Shown in pieces: positions 19,593 to 29,973 of a stretch of 64,000 nucleotides of DNA (positions are counted from its first letter, which is position 1; each line of letters starts with the position of its first letter). The stretch is from Pantoea sp. Lij88. GTDB lineage: Bacteria > Pseudomonadota > Gammaproteobacteria > Enterobacterales > Enterobacteriaceae. The stretch lies in assembly GCF_030062155.1 (NCBI RefSeq), contig NZ_CP118269.1, positions 3,162,001 to 3,226,000 of the forward strand. Direction: 5' to 3'. Under the pieces are notes generated by a model, which was given only the letters and a program-made list of their open reading frames with translations, was not told the origin of the DNA and made no database searches. The position numbers and the translations under genes are program-made.

Positions 19593-19648
19593 TCACAACC
19601 CACAGGCGTTTTACAACGCTGCGAATTGCAAGCATTTGAGAGACTCGA

Positions 19649-19695
19649 ACATGTCGTGTTTTTCATTCTTATTACGGAGAATGAAAACGACATGT
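19649..19695. other. processing hairpin upstream of 23S
   Basis: ACATGTCGTG...TTCATTCT (19649-19669) pairs with AGAATGAAAACGACATGT (19678-19695). It lies in the spacer between tRNA-Ala and 23S, where precursor stems and RNase III-type cuts are expected. Confidence 0.55.
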
Positions 19696-19721
19696 CGTTT
19701 CAATTTTCAGCTTGTTCCGGA

Positions 19722-19733
19722 TTGTTAAAGAGC
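19722..19733 (-). promoter_or_regulatory. spacer boxA antitermination site
   Basis: GCTCTTTAACAA on the minus strand, between tRNA-Ala and 23S, is the same 12-mer as in the leader at 21863-21874. NusB/NusE load here to prevent Rho termination in rRNA transcripts. Confidence 0.85.
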
Positions 19734-19799
19734 ATAATACTTCGCAGCACACCGTTGCCGGTACGCTCTGAAGTATTCAGAAAAAACAGATAAACGGTA

Positions 19800-19875
19800 T
19801 GGTGGAGCTAAGCGGGATCGAACCGCTGACCTCCTGCGTGCAAGGCAGGCGCTCTCCCAGCTGAGCTATAGCCCC
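19800..19875 (-). tRNA. alaV: tRNA-Ala (TGC), in the rrn spacer
   Basis: 76 nt, starting GGGGCTATAGCTCAG, anticodon loop CTTGCAC (TGC), encoded CCA. It is the second tRNA of the 16S-23S spacer, as in the E. coli Ile-Ala type operons. Confidence 0.97.
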
Positions 19876-19934
19876 ATACAGTTACTGCAGAGACCACTAC
19901 TACCACTCAACCGAGTACACTTCGTGAGAAATGT

Positions 19935-20017
19935 AATTCGTGCTCAGGCAAGGCATGTTTCCGCGAAGCATAGTGAACTATGCAAGCCGGGAACATAACG
20001 CAGCGTGAGTGCGAATT
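19935..20017. repeat. imperfect hairpin between tRNA-Ala and tRNA-Ile
   Basis: An imperfect inverted repeat of about 83 bp with terminal AATTCG/CGAATT and a perfect core GCATAG-TGAA-CTATGC (19968-19983). It fills most of the 142-bp gap between the two spacer tRNAs. Confidence 0.55.
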
Positions 20018-20094
<77 letters not shown>

Positions 20095-20168
20095 GTAGAG
20101 GTTTTTTCTGCTCGTTACTTTTTATCAGACAATCTGTGTGGACACTGCGCGGGAAGGTATCTTCAGGT

Positions 20169-21710
<1,542 letters not shown>

Positions 21711-21862
21711 AAGTTTGATTTGCTTAAACAAGTTAAGCGGTGCTCATCTGTAAAACGTCATAATGAATTTCATTATGTGTTCACTCGTGAGACTTGATAT
21801 TTTGTTGCGTCCGGAGACGCTGATATCAATCCTGCGAGTGCCCACACAGATTGTCTGATAAA

Positions 21863-21874
21863 TTGTTAAAGAGC
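21863..21874 (-). promoter_or_regulatory. leader boxA antitermination site
   Basis: GCTCTTTAACAA on the minus strand, between promoter P2 and 16S, followed by the conserved leader TTATCAGACAATCTGTGTGGGC. It loads the Nus antitermination complex. Confidence 0.88.
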
Positions 21875-21914
21875 AGTGCGAACAGTGCGTTAGCGTCCTG
21901 TCGCGAGGTGGCGT

Positions 21915-21942
21915 ATATTACGCTTTCCTCCTGCAGAGTCAA
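21915..21942 (-). promoter_or_regulatory. rrn P2 promoter
   Basis: TTGACT (21937-21942), a 16-bp spacer, TAATAT (21915-21920), followed by GC-rich bases. It is about 205 bp from the 16S 5' end, the expected P2 position. The interval 21711-22116 carries only the rrn control region. Confidence 0.8.
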
Positions 21943-22034
21943 CCTCTATTTCAGAAGTTTTTCTCCGGCGGCGCAGTCTCCTGTGCCTCCCAACCCGTTT
22001 TCCCGTTGCCGGTTTGCCGTGTCAGTGGAGGCGC

Positions 22035-22085
22035 ATTATAGGGAACGGCTGAGATAGCGCAAGTGCAAATTAAGACTTTTTTGCT
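22035..22085 (-). promoter_or_regulatory. rrn P1 promoter with UP element
   Basis: TTGCGC (22057-22062), a 16-bp spacer and TATAAT (22035-22040), followed by a GC-rich discriminator (GCGCCTCC). AT-rich tracts at about 22066-22085 (AAAAAAGTCTTAATTTGC on the minus strand) look like an UP element. The layout is the same as E. coli rrn P1. Confidence 0.85.
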
Positions 22086-22116
22086 GTTCGCCTGAAATTT
22101 GCACAAAAGCGCCGTT

Positions 22117-22677
22117 TTAACCCTTTTTAATGCGTCCTGGCAGCTCTGCAAGGCTATTAATTACCCAATCTGCTGCCGCTTCGCCTTCAGCCGTAACCGG
22201 TTTGCCGCTGCGCACCAATACTTTGGTGCCGACACCGGCAGCTTTCCCGGCCAGCATATCCTCCAGCTTGTCACCCACCATATAAGAAGCCGCCATATCA
22301 ATATGCAGTTCTTCCTGAGCTGTCAGCAGCATGCCTGGCTGCGGCTTACGGCAGTCACATTCCTGACGGAACGCTTCGACCGTTGCTTCCGGATGGTGAG
22401 GACAGAAATAGATGCCATCAAGATCAACATCGCGATCGGCCAGCGACCAGTCCATCCATTCTGTCAGACGCATAAAGGTATCTTCGGTAAACATACCGCG
22501 CGCTATGCCAGACTGATTGGTCACAACCACCAGCGCATATCCCATTGCCTTCAGTTGTTGCAGCGCTTCAATGGTGCCGTCAATAAACTGGAAGTCATCG
22601 ATCTCATGGACATAGCCATTGTCGACATTAAGGGTGCCATCACGATCAAGAAAAATAGCGGGGACTTTATTCGCCAC
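22117..22677 (-). CDS. gmhB: D-glycero-beta-D-manno-heptose-1,7-bisphosphate 7-phosphatase
   Basis: A 186-residue HAD-superfamily phosphatase with the nucleophile motif FLDRDGTLN (residues 9-17), [11 protein letters not shown], the zinc-binding CPHHPEA...[11 protein letters not shown] region and MVGDKLEDM. It makes heptose 1-phosphate for the ADP-heptose used in the LPS inner core. It lies between the rRNA operon and metN, as in E. coli, and is divergent from metN. Confidence 0.95.
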   Translation of the reverse strand: MANKVPAIFLDRDGTLNVDNGYVHEIDDFQFIDGTIEALQQLKAMGYALVVVTNQSGIARGMFTEDTFMRLTEWMDWSLADRDVDLDGIYFCPHHPEATVEAFRQECDCRKPQPGMLLTAQEELHIDMAASYMVGDKLEDMLAGKAAGVGTKVLVRSGKPVTAEGEAAADWVINSLAELPGRIKKG

Positions 22678-22759
22678 GTAGAAACTCCTGCTGTAAAAAT
22701 TGCCGATCAGTATCGCATGATTGCTATAAAAGGGAGAATGTCAGATTGAATCACTTCCA

Positions 22760-22798
22760 TTGATTTAGACGTCTGGATGCCTTAACATCCATCCAGCT
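22760..22798 (+). promoter_or_regulatory. metNIQ promoter with MetJ boxes
   Basis: A sigma70-like TTGATT (22760-22765), 17-bp spacer and TAACAT (22783-22788) overlap four tandem 8-mers related to the MetJ box AGACGTCT. The first, at 22767-22774, is a perfect match; the next three (GGATGCCT, TAACATCC, ATCCAGCT) are degenerate. This indicates repression by MetJ-SAM. Confidence 0.8.
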
Positions 22799-22866
22799 TT
22801 TATTATGTATAGAAGTGACGAGGCCTCCCACACCACGGACAACGCAACACGATAATAAATAACATA

Positions 22867-23898
22867 ATGATTAAACTAGAAAATATCACCAAGGTGTTTC
22901 AGCAGGGCACACGGTCCATTCCGGCATTGACGGATGTGAGCCTGCATGTGCCTGCCGGACAGATTTATGGCGTTATCGGCGCTTCCGGTGCCGGTAAAAG
23001 TACGCTGATTCGTTGCGTTAACCTGCTGGAGCGCCCGACTTCGGGCCGTGTACTGGTCGACGGCGCTGATCTAACCGCACTCAACGAACGTCAGTTAACG
23101 CAGGCACGCCGCCAGATCGGCATGATCTTCCAGCACTTTAACCTGATGAACTCACGCACCGTCGCGGGCAACGTCTCTCTTCCACTGGAACTCGGTAATC
23201 TCTCCCGCGCTCAGATCAATGCTCGCGTCACGGAGCTGCTGGAACTGGTGGGATTATCAGATAAGCATGATGCCTGGCCCGCCAATCTGTCGGGCGGACA
23301 GAAGCAGCGTGTCGCGATTGCCCGTGCTCTGGCCAGCAATCCCAAGGTTCTGCTATGTGATGAAGCCACCAGCGCACTGGATCCTGCGACGACGCGCTCA
23401 ATTCTGGAATTGCTTAAAGATATCAACCGCCGGCTTGGGCTGACGATTCTGCTCATCACCCATGAGATGGATGTGGTGAAACGTATCTGCGATCAGGTTG
23501 CGGTCATCAGTCACGGTGAGCTGATTGAGAAAGATAGCGTCAGTGAAGTGTTCTCTCATCCGAAGACGCCTCTGGCGCAGCAGTTTATTCAGTCCACGCT
23601 GCATCTGGATATCCCGGATGATTACCAGCAGCGTCTTTCTGCCACCGCCGCTGAAGGCACCGTGCCGCTGCTGCGACTGGAATTCACCGGTAAATCGGTT
23701 GATGCACCACTGCTTTCCGAAGCGGCCCGCCGTTACAACGTGAATAACAACATTATCAGTGCCCAGATGGATTACGCCGGTGGCGTGAAGTTCGGCATTA
23801 TGCTGGCCGAAATGCACGGCGCAGAAAGCGATACCCGCGAGGCGATAGTCTGGCTGAAGGAGAATCATGTGAAAGTAGAGGTGTTAGGTTATGTCTGA
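22867..23898 (+). CDS. metN: methionine ABC transporter ATP-binding protein
   Basis: 343 residues. The ABC domain shows Walker [10 protein letters not shown], signature LSGGQKQR and Walker [11 protein letters not shown]-terminal NIL/ACT-like domain (about 265-343) binds methionine for trans-inhibition. With MetI and MetQ it imports L- and D-methionine. Its end overlaps metI by 8 bp. Confidence 0.96.
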   Translation: MIKLENITKVFQQGTRSIPALTDVSLHVPAGQIYGVIGASGAGKSTLIRCVNLLERPTSGRVLVDGADLTALNERQLTQARRQIGMIFQHFNLMNSRTVAGNVSLPLELGNLSRAQINARVTELLELVGLSDKHDAWPANLSGGQKQRVAIARALASNPKVLLCDEATSALDPATTRSILELLKDINRRLGLTILLITHEMDVVKRICDQVAVISHGELIEKDSVSEVFSHPKTPLAQQFIQSTLHLDIPDDYQQRLSATAAEGTVPLLRLEFTGKSVDAPLLSEAARRYNVNNNIISAQMDYAGGVKFGIMLAEMHGAESDTREAIVWLKENHVKVEVLGYV

Positions 23899-24544
23899 AG
23901 CGATGATGTGGTTGCTGGGACGGGGCGTGTGGGAAACGCTGATGATGACCTTCGTCTCGGGCTTTTTCGGTTTTGTACTGGGCCTGCCGGTCGGCGTTTT
24001 ACTCTATGTGACTCGTCCGGGGCAGATTCTGCAGAATCAGGGACTTTATCGCGTGCTCTCCGCGATGGTGAATATCTTCCGCTCGATTCCTTTCATTATC
24101 CTGCTGGTCTGGATGATTCCCTTTACCCGCATAATTGTTGGCACCTCAATCGGACTGCAGGCGGCCATCGTGCCGTTGACCGTCGGCGCGGCACCGTTTA
24201 TTGCGCGTATGGTTGAGAACGCCCTGCTGGAACTGCCCACCGGTCTGATTGAAGCGTCACGTGCCATGGGCGCCACGCCAATGCAGATCATCCGTAAAGT
24301 TCTGCTGCCGGAAGCGATGCCGGGGCTGGTGAACGCCGCGACGATTACTCTGATTACCCTGGTCGGTTACTCCGCCATGGGTGGCGCGGTGGGCGCCGGT
24401 GGTCTGGGCCAGATCGGTTATCAGTATGGTTATATCGGATATAACGCCACTGTGATGAATACGGTATTGGTGTTGTTAGTGGTTTTGGTGTATCTCATTC
24501 AATTCTGTGGCGACCGCATCGTGCGTGCTGTGTCCCATAAATAA
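23891..24544 (+). CDS. metI: methionine ABC transporter permease
   Basis: 217 residues with five or six membrane helices and the EAA coupling loop [25 protein letters not shown] region around residues 125-150. Inner-membrane channel of MetNIQ. It overlaps metN; metQ follows after 34 bp. Confidence 0.96.
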   Translation: MSEAMMWLLGRGVWETLMMTFVSGFFGFVLGLPVGVLLYVTRPGQILQNQGLYRVLSAMVNIFRSIPFIILLVWMIPFTRIIVGTSIGLQAAIVPLTVGAAPFIARMVENALLELPTGLIEASRAMGATPMQIIRKVLLPEAMPGLVNAATITLITLVGYSAMGGAVGAGGLGQIGYQYGYIGYNATVMNTVLVLLVVLVYLIQFCGDRIVRAVSHK

Positions 24545-24578
24545 GCAAGCAATATCACATTATTAAGAAGGAAAGGAT

Positions 24579-25394
24579 ATGTCTTTCAGATTCAAGAAAA
24601 TTGCCGCTGTGGGTGCACTGATTGGCGCGATTGCGCTGGCAGGATGCGATCAAAAAGAGAAAGACCCTAACCACATCAAAGTGGGTGTGATTGTCGGTGC
24701 TGAGCAGCAGGTTGCTGAAGCAGCGCAGAAAGTTGCCAAAGAGAAATATGGTCTGGACGTTGAGCTGGTCACTTTCAACGATTACGTGCTGCCGAATGAA
24801 GCGCTGAGCAAAGGCGATATCGACGTTAACGCCTTCCAGCACAAACCTTACCTTGATCAGCAGATCAAAGATCGTGGCTACAAGCTGGTTTCAGTAGGTA
24901 ACTCTTTCGTCTACCCAATCGCGGGCTATTCGAAGAAGATCAAATCACTGGATGAGCTGCAGGATGGTGCGCAGGTTGCTATTCCAAACGATCCAACCAA
25001 CCTGGGCCGTACACTGCTGCTGCTGCAGAAAGTGGGTCTGATCAAACTGAAAGATGGCGTGGGCTTGCTGCCAACCTCACTGGATATCACTGAGAACCCT
25101 AAGCATCTGAAAATTGTTGAGCTGGAAGCGCCGCAGTTGCCACGCTCACTGGACGATCAGCAGATTGCGCTGGCGGTGATCAACACCACCTACGCCAGCC
25201 AGATTGGCCTGACGCCAGCCAAAGATGGCATCTTCGTTGAAGATAAAGATTCACCTTATGTGAACCTGATTGTTGCGCGCGAAGATAATAAAGATGCGGA
25301 AAACGTGAAGAAGTTCGTCAAGGCTTACCAGTCTGACGAAGTAAACGAAGCAGCTAACAAAGTCTTTAACGGCGGCGCAGTTAAAGGCTGGTAA
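24579..25394 (+). CDS. metQ: methionine-binding lipoprotein
   Basis: 271 residues with a lipoprotein signal ending LAGC (Cys23) and a NlpA/MetQ domain (IKVGVIVGAEQQVAE, DVNAFQHKPYLDQQ). It delivers methionine to MetNI. AGAAGGAAAGG precedes the ATG, and a terminator follows. Confidence 0.96.
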   Translation: MSFRFKKIAAVGALIGAIALAGCDQKEKDPNHIKVGVIVGAEQQVAEAAQKVAKEKYGLDVELVTFNDYVLPNEALSKGDIDVNAFQHKPYLDQQIKDRGYKLVSVGNSFVYPIAGYSKKIKSLDELQDGAQVAIPNDPTNLGRTLLLLQKVGLIKLKDGVGLLPTSLDITENPKHLKIVELEAPQLPRSLDDQQIALAVINTTYASQIGLTPAKDGIFVEDKDSPYVNLIVAREDNKDAENVKKFVKAYQSDEVNEAANKVFNGGAVKGW

Positions 25395-25413
25395 TTCAGC
25401 GGTTCATCTCCTG

Positions 25414-25440
25414 AAGGGCGGCGCTATGCCGCCCTTTCTG
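25414..25440 (+). terminator. terminator of metNIQ
   Basis: AAGGGCGGC (25414-25422), a five-base loop, GCCGCCCTT (25428-25436), then T-rich sequence. About 20 bp after the metQ stop. Confidence 0.85.
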
Positions 25441-25522
25441 TTATTGGGTGCCCTGCCCGACTTGTTATTTATTCTTGTCCTTGTTTCAATAACGCCACTT
25501 TTTGAAACCTGAGGATGTTGCC

Positions 25523-25921
25523 ATGCGTTTTTTACCGCTCTGCTTGTTAGCATTGATGCTGACAGGGTGTGTTCATGAGTATCACCCGATAAGCAGCGCA
25601 CCGTCCCGGCCGCAGCAATCCAGTGAACCGACCCGCAAGCCTGTTGCACGCCCTGCCCCGGTTAAGCTTTATACCGATGCCGCCGATCTGGTCAGCAAGC
25701 CGTTCCGCGATCTGGGTGAAGTCTCCGCTGAAGATTGCCAGATGAGCAATCAGAATTCCCCGGCAAACATCGCCACGGCACGTAAACGTCTGCAGATCAA
25801 AGCGTCACAGATGAAGGCCAATGCCGTACTGCTGCATCAGTGTGAAATCGTCACCGGTACACCGGGCTGTTATCGTCAGGCTGTCTGTCAGGGCTCAGCG
25901 CTGAAAGTCAGCAGTCAATGA
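25523..25921 (+). CDS. rcsF: Rcs phosphorelay outer-membrane sensor lipoprotein RcsF
   Basis: 132 residues. The lipobox is LTGC (Cys16), followed by a proline-rich linker and a C-terminal domain with four cysteines (DCQMS, QCEI, PGCYRQAVCQ) that form the two disulfides of RcsF. It senses envelope and LPS stress and relieves IgaA inhibition of RcsCDB. It threads through BamA, which is also encoded in this window. The stop overlaps the trmO start (ATGA). The ATG at 25523 gives the conserved signal. Confidence 0.94.
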   Translation: MRFLPLCLLALMLTGCVHEYHPISSAPSRPQQSSEPTRKPVARPAPVKLYTDAADLVSKPFRDLGEVSAEDCQMSNQNSPANIATARKRLQIKASQMKANAVLLHQCEIVTGTPGCYRQAVCQGSALKVSSQ

Positions 25922-26622
25922 GTGAATTCACCTTTGCGCAGATTGGCGTAATCCGTTCGCCGTGGAAGGAGAAGTTTGCCGTACCGCGTCAGCCTGGCCT
26001 GGTGCAGGATGGCGGCGGCGAGCTTCACCTGCAGCCACCTTACAATCAGCCGGAAGCGGTACGCGGACTGGAAGCGTTCAGCCACCTATGGCTGCTGTTT
26101 GTCTTCCATCAGACGATGGAGGGCGGATGGCGTCCCACCGTTCGCCCTCCCCGGCTGGGCGGCAATGCGCGCATGGGTGTCTTCGCGACACGTTCAACGT
26201 TCCGTCCCAATCCCATTGGGATGTCGCTGGTTGAACTCAAAGGTATCAGGATTGAAAAACAGCAGGTGATCCTGCAGCTTGGCAGTCTGGATCTGGTCGA
26301 TGGCACGCCGGTGGTGGATATCAAACCTTATCTGCCCTTTGCCGAAGCGCTGCCTCATGCCCAGGCGGGTTTTGCTCAGGCGGCCCCTGCCGCTGATATG
26401 CCGGTTCGCTTTTCCGCACTGGCCCAACAGCAGCTTCATCAGCTGTCGCGCTACCCCAATCTGGCACGCTTTATCAGTGAAGTACTGGCACAGGATCCCC
26501 GTCCCGCTTACCGTCAGGGCGAAACGCAGGAGCGGGAATATGCGGCCTGGCTGATGGATTTTAATGTACGCTGGCGCATTGACGATGCCGGTACTGAAGT
26601 GATCGCTATCGACCCGCGTTAA
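25918..26622 (+). CDS. trmO: tRNA (t6A37) N6-methyltransferase TrmO
   Basis: A 234-residue protein of the TsaA/VirR-like beta-barrel SAM methyltransferase family (FAQIGVIRSPWKEKFAVPRQPGL, RPNPIGMSLVEL, DLVDGTPVVDIKPYLPF). It methylates t6A37 of tRNA-Thr to m6t6A. Translationally coupled to rcsF, as in E. coli. Confidence 0.94.
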   Translation: MSEFTFAQIGVIRSPWKEKFAVPRQPGLVQDGGGELHLQPPYNQPEAVRGLEAFSHLWLLFVFHQTMEGGWRPTVRPPRLGGNARMGVFATRSTFRPNPIGMSLVELKGIRIEKQQVILQLGSLDLVDGTPVVDIKPYLPFAEALPHAQAGFAQAAPAADMPVRFSALAQQQLHQLSRYPNLARFISEVLAQDPRPAYRQGETQEREYAAWLMDFNVRWRIDDAGTEVIAIDPR

Positions 26623-26711
26623 AACCCGCTTTTGAGCCGGTGATCTCACTGGTACACTAGCCGCCAGCAAAATTCTGTCTGTGACTTTCCGATCAACTGG
26701 AACCGTAATCA

Positions 26712-28430
26712 ATGCGTACTACTCAATATCTGCTCTCTACTCAGAAAGAGACGCCTTCCGACGCTGAAGTGATCAGCCACCAGCTGATGCTGCGCGCCGG
26801 TATGATCCGCAAACTGGCTTCGGGCTTGTACACCTGGTTACCGACCGGTGTTCGCGTGCTGAAAAAAGTCGAAAACATCGTTCGTGAAGAGATGAACAAC
26901 GCGGGCGCGGTTGAGATTTTAATGCCGGTTGTGCAGCCCGCCGACCTGTGGCAGGAGAGCGGTCGCTGGGAGGAGTACGGCCCGGAACTGTTGCGTATTG
27001 CCGATCGCCACGAGCGTCCGTTCGTGCTGGGTCCGACGCATGAAGAGGTGGTCACTGACCTGATCCGCAATGAGCTGAGCTCTTACAAGCAATTGCCACT
27101 CAACCTGTATCAGATTCAGACCAAATTCCGCGATGAAGTGCGTCCGCGTTTTGGCGTGATGCGTTCACGCGAGTTCATCATGAAAGATGCTTACTCGTTC
27201 CACACGTCGCAGGAGTCGCTGCAGGAAACGTATGACGCGATGTATCGCGCCTATAGCCAGATCTTCAGCCGTATGGGACTGGATTTCCGTGCTGTGCAGG
27301 CCGACACCGGCTCCATTGGCGGCAGCGCATCACATGAGTTCCAGGTGCTGGCGCAGAGCGGTGAAGATGATGTGATCTTCTCTACCGATTCTGATTACGC
27401 CGCGAACATTGAGCTGGCCGAAGCCGTTGCACCCGCCGGTGAACGTCCCGCGCCGTCGCAGGAAATGCAGCTGGTCGAGACGCCAGATGCAAAAACTATC
27501 GCAGAGCTGGTTGAGCAATTCAGTGTGCCTGTTGAAAAGACAGTGAAAACGCTGATTGTTAAAGGTGCCGAAGAGAGCGGCCATGCGCTGGTTGCCCTGC
27601 TGGTTCGCGGCGATCATCAGCTGAATGAGATCAAAGCAGAGAAATCAGCAATCGTTGCATCACCGCTGGTGTTCGCGACGGAAGAAGAGATTCGTGCTGC
27701 TGTAGGCGCCGGTCCGGGTTCAATCGGACCCGTAGGTCTGCAGATGCCGATCATTGCCGACCGTACCGTGGCGAAGATGAGCGATTTCAGCGCCGGTGCC
27801 AATGTCGATGGTAAACACTACTTCGGCATTAACTGGGAGCGCGATCTGCCGCTGGCCAGCGTTGCGGATATCCGTAATGTCGTCGAAGGCGATTTAAGCC
27901 CGGATGGCAAAGGTACGCTGCAGATTAAACGCGGCATCGAAGTGGGTCACATCTTCCAGCTCGGCACCAAGTATTCTGACGCGCTGAAAGCCTCCGTTCA
28001 GGGTGAAGATGGCCGTAATCAGGTGATGAGCATGGGCTGCTACGGCATTGGCATCACCCGCGTGGTGGCCGCAGCCATTGAGCAGAACCATGACGATCGC
28101 GGCATCATCTGGCCAGCCGCACTGGCACCTTTCGAGGTGGCGATTCTGCCGATGAATATGCAGAAATCGTTCCGCGTTAAAGAGCTGGCGGAAGAGCTGT
28201 ATGCCACTCTGCGTGCCAAAGGTGTTGAAGTTATCCTGGATGACCGTAAAGAGCGTCCGGGCGTGATGTTCGCAGATATGGAACTGATCGGTGTGCCACA
28301 CACCATCGTCATCGGCGATCGCAATCTCGATAATCAGGAGATTGAATACAAATCACGTCGCGCCGGTGAGAAGCAGATGATTAAGCAGGATGAAATCGTT
28401 GATTTCCTGCTGAAGGCTCTGAATAAGTAA
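26712..28430 (+). CDS. proS: prolyl-tRNA synthetase
   Basis: A 572-residue class II synthetase of the bacterial type: motif 1 and 2 regions in the N-terminal catalytic part ([38 protein letters not shown]), an inserted editing domain (about 225-405) that clears Ala-tRNA-Pro, motif 3 around GCYGIGITR, and a C-terminal anticodon-binding domain. It joins proline to tRNA-Pro. Monocistronic, with a strong terminator shared with arfB. Confidence 0.97.
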   Translation: MRTTQYLLSTQKETPSDAEVISHQLMLRAGMIRKLASGLYTWLPTGVRVLKKVENIVREEMNNAGAVEILMPVVQPADLWQESGRWEEYGPELLRIADRHERPFVLGPTHEEVVTDLIRNELSSYKQLPLNLYQIQTKFRDEVRPRFGVMRSREFIMKDAYSFHTSQESLQETYDAMYRAYSQIFSRMGLDFRAVQADTGSIGGSASHEFQVLAQSGEDDVIFSTDSDYAANIELAEAVAPAGERPAPSQEMQLVETPDAKTIAELVEQFSVPVEKTVKTLIVKGAEESGHALVALLVRGDHQLNEIKAEKSAIVASPLVFATEEEIRAAVGAGPGSIGPVGLQMPIIADRTVAKMSDFSAGANVDGKHYFGINWERDLPLASVADIRNVVEGDLSPDGKGTLQIKRGIEVGHIFQLGTKYSDALKASVQGEDGRNQVMSMGCYGIGITRVVAAAIEQNHDDRGIIWPAALAPFEVAILPMNMQKSFRVKELAEELYATLRAKGVEVILDDRKERPGVMFADMELIGVPHTIVIGDRNLDNQEIEYKSRRAGEKQMIKQDEIVDFLLKALNK

Positions 28431-28524
28431 GCTTTGAAGGAACGGTCAGATGCCTCGCTTGTGGGACGTTTGACAGCTGAAGAGTTTGCCCGGTTGCTTT
28501 GAAACCGGGCAAACTCAGGAAACA

Positions 28525-28552
28525 AACGCCCCGCCTGCGGGGCGTTTTTTAT
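28525..28552. terminator. bidirectional terminator between proS and arfB
   Basis: AACGCCCCGC-CT-GCGGGGCGTT (28525-28546) followed by a T-run. A second hairpin, GAGTTTGCCCGG...CCGGGCAAACTC, lies just before it (about 28481-28517). Confidence 0.88.
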
Positions 28553-28959
28553 TGCACCTTGCCGCGCATCGATTTCGTCGAACTGCGGCGGGCTTTTCCT
28601 TCCAGGCGTCGCTCTTTCGAGGCGCGGGTCGGCCGCGTGGCGCGCCGGGCTTTTTCTACGGTACTCAGCTCCTGGATCAGATTCACCAGACGTTGCAGCG
28701 CCGCTTCACGATTCATCTCCTGACTGCGATACTCCTGCGCCTTAATCACCACGACGCCATCACCGGTAATCAGATGATGACTGGCGGTCAGTAACCGCTC
28801 TTTGTAAAACGCGGGCAGTGAAGAGGCCGAAATATCGAAGCGCAGATGAATGGCGGTGCTGGCTTTGTTGACATGTTGTCCGCCAGCGCCCTGAGCACGA
28901 ATCGCCGTCAGCTCGATCTCACTCTCCGGAATCTCAACCGAACGGGATAGCATAATCAT
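28549..28959 (-). CDS. arfB: alternative ribosome-rescue factor ArfB (peptidyl-tRNA hydrolase)
   Basis: A 136-residue RF1/2-like protein with the catalytic GGQ loop ([12 protein letters not shown]) and a basic C-terminal tail ([21 protein letters not shown]) that enters the empty mRNA channel of stalled ribosomes. It releases peptides from non-stop complexes. The ATG at 28959 follows GGGGAG; a GTG five codons upstream is less likely. It converges on proS. Confidence 0.94.
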   Translation of the reverse strand: MIMLSRSVEIPESEIELTAIRAQGAGGQHVNKASTAIHLRFDISASSLPAFYKERLLTASHHLITGDGVVVIKAQEYRSQEMNREAALQRLVNLIQELSTVEKARRATRPTRASKERRLEGKARRSSTKSMRGKVQ

Positions 28960-29176
28960 TGACTCGCTCCCCACACCTTAATCACGTTGACCTCCGATAA
29001 CCTGTTCATCAAATTAACCTTTTGTGCGCTGATTCATTCCGCCTCAGACAGCGGAATCTGTCACTTTAGCAGTGATTCGCGCACTGTTCCTGCTTTACGC
29101 AGGCTGATTTCCTCTAAATGGCTATGATATAGTCGCCAGTTAACCAGAGTATTTACGCTCTGCCGAGGAGGGCCAC

Positions 29177-29374
29177 GTGCAAAATTATTGTGAGTTAGTT
29201 CGCCGGAAATATGCCGAAATCGGCAGCGGGGATTTAGGTTACATACCGGATGCGATTGGCTGCGCATTGAAGGCGCTTAATGATGTTGCCGCAAATACTG
29301 AGCTAAACTCTTCTGTCAGGGAACAGGCGGCCTACGCCGCTGCTAACTTATTGGTGAGCGACTATGTTGATTAA
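29177..29374 (+). CDS. yaeP: YaeP family protein
   Basis: A 65-residue conserved small protein close to E. coli YaeP (shared [25 protein letters not shown] and [14 protein letters not shown]). It starts with GTG after GAGGAGGGC. Function unknown. Its 3' end overlaps rof by 11 bp, so the two are co-translated. Confidence 0.9.
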   Translation: MQNYCELVRRKYAEIGSGDLGYIPDAIGCALKALNDVAANTELNSSVREQAAYAAANLLVSDYVD

Positions 29375-29624
29375 TGAAGCGTACCAACCTATCAATTGCG
29401 ATGATTACGATAACCTGGAACTCGCCTGCCAGAACAACTGGATGCTGTCGCTGGAAATGAAAGATGGCGAGCAGCTTAAGGCAAAGGCTAAAGAGATCTT
29501 CTCACGCAAGAATGTGGAATATCTGGCTATCGATCTTTCTGGTGAACATCGCGAATTACGTCTCGACCATATCGCCAGCTTTACCCATCCCGAGCTGGGT
29601 ACGGTCGTTGTCAGCGCTGAGTAA
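29364..29624 (+). CDS. rof: Rho-binding antiterminator Rof
   Basis: An 86-residue protein very similar to E. coli Rof/YaeO ([37 protein letters not shown]). It has an Sm-like fold, binds the Rho hexamer and inhibits Rho-dependent termination. Downstream of, and overlapping, yaeP. Confidence 0.94.
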   Translation: MLINEAYQPINCDDYDNLELACQNNWMLSLEMKDGEQLKAKAKEIFSRKNVEYLAIDLSGEHRELRLDHIASFTHPELGTVVVSAE

Positions 29625-29637
29625 TCCACGCATCACG

Positions 29638-29660
29638 GGCGGGACCTTCCCGCCCTGTTA
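29638..29660. terminator. hairpin between rof and the cytochrome gene
   Basis: GGGCGGGA-CCT-TCCCGCCC at 29638-29656, followed by TGTT only. A GC-rich stem between convergent genes, probably terminating but with a poor T-run. Confidence 0.5.
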
Positions 29661-29664
29661 AATC

Positions 29665-29973
29665 TCAGGGCTGCAACGAACTGTAATACGCCGCCAGATC
29701 CGCCATATCGTCGTCACTCAATCCCGCCACAAACGCCTTCATCACCTCAGCCTGACCGCCACTGCGCTCGCCCTTTTTATAGGCCTGCAGGGCATGTTCC
29801 AGATAAGGTGCGTGTTGCCCGGCCAGGTTCGGGTAAAGTGGCACCGCAGCTTTACCGGCTGCACCATGACAGGCCATGCAACTCCCTGCTTTCTGCGCGC
29901 CACGCTGCGCATCCCCCGCTGCCCATGCCGGTAACACGGCGGCCACTAAACAGGCGATAAGCCATTGCTTCAT
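29665..29973 (-). CDS. small class I c-type cytochrome
   Basis: 102 residues with a Sec signal (about 1-18, cleavage after AWA) and one heme motif CMACH (Cys32, Cys35, His36). A C-terminal VMKAFVAGLSDDDMADLAAYYSSL follows, in which a Met could be the sixth ligand, as in cytochrome c5/c553 types. It should be a periplasmic single-heme electron carrier. It overlaps the tilS stop by one base (TAATG), so it is coupled to a tRNA-modification gene with no obvious link. E. coli has no gene here. Its redox partner is unknown. Confidence 0.85.
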   Translation of the reverse strand: MKQWLIACLVAAVLPAWAAGDAQRGAQKAGSCMACHGAAGKAAVPLYPNLAGQHAPYLEHALQAYKKGERSGGQAEVMKAFVAGLSDDDMADLAAYYSSLQP

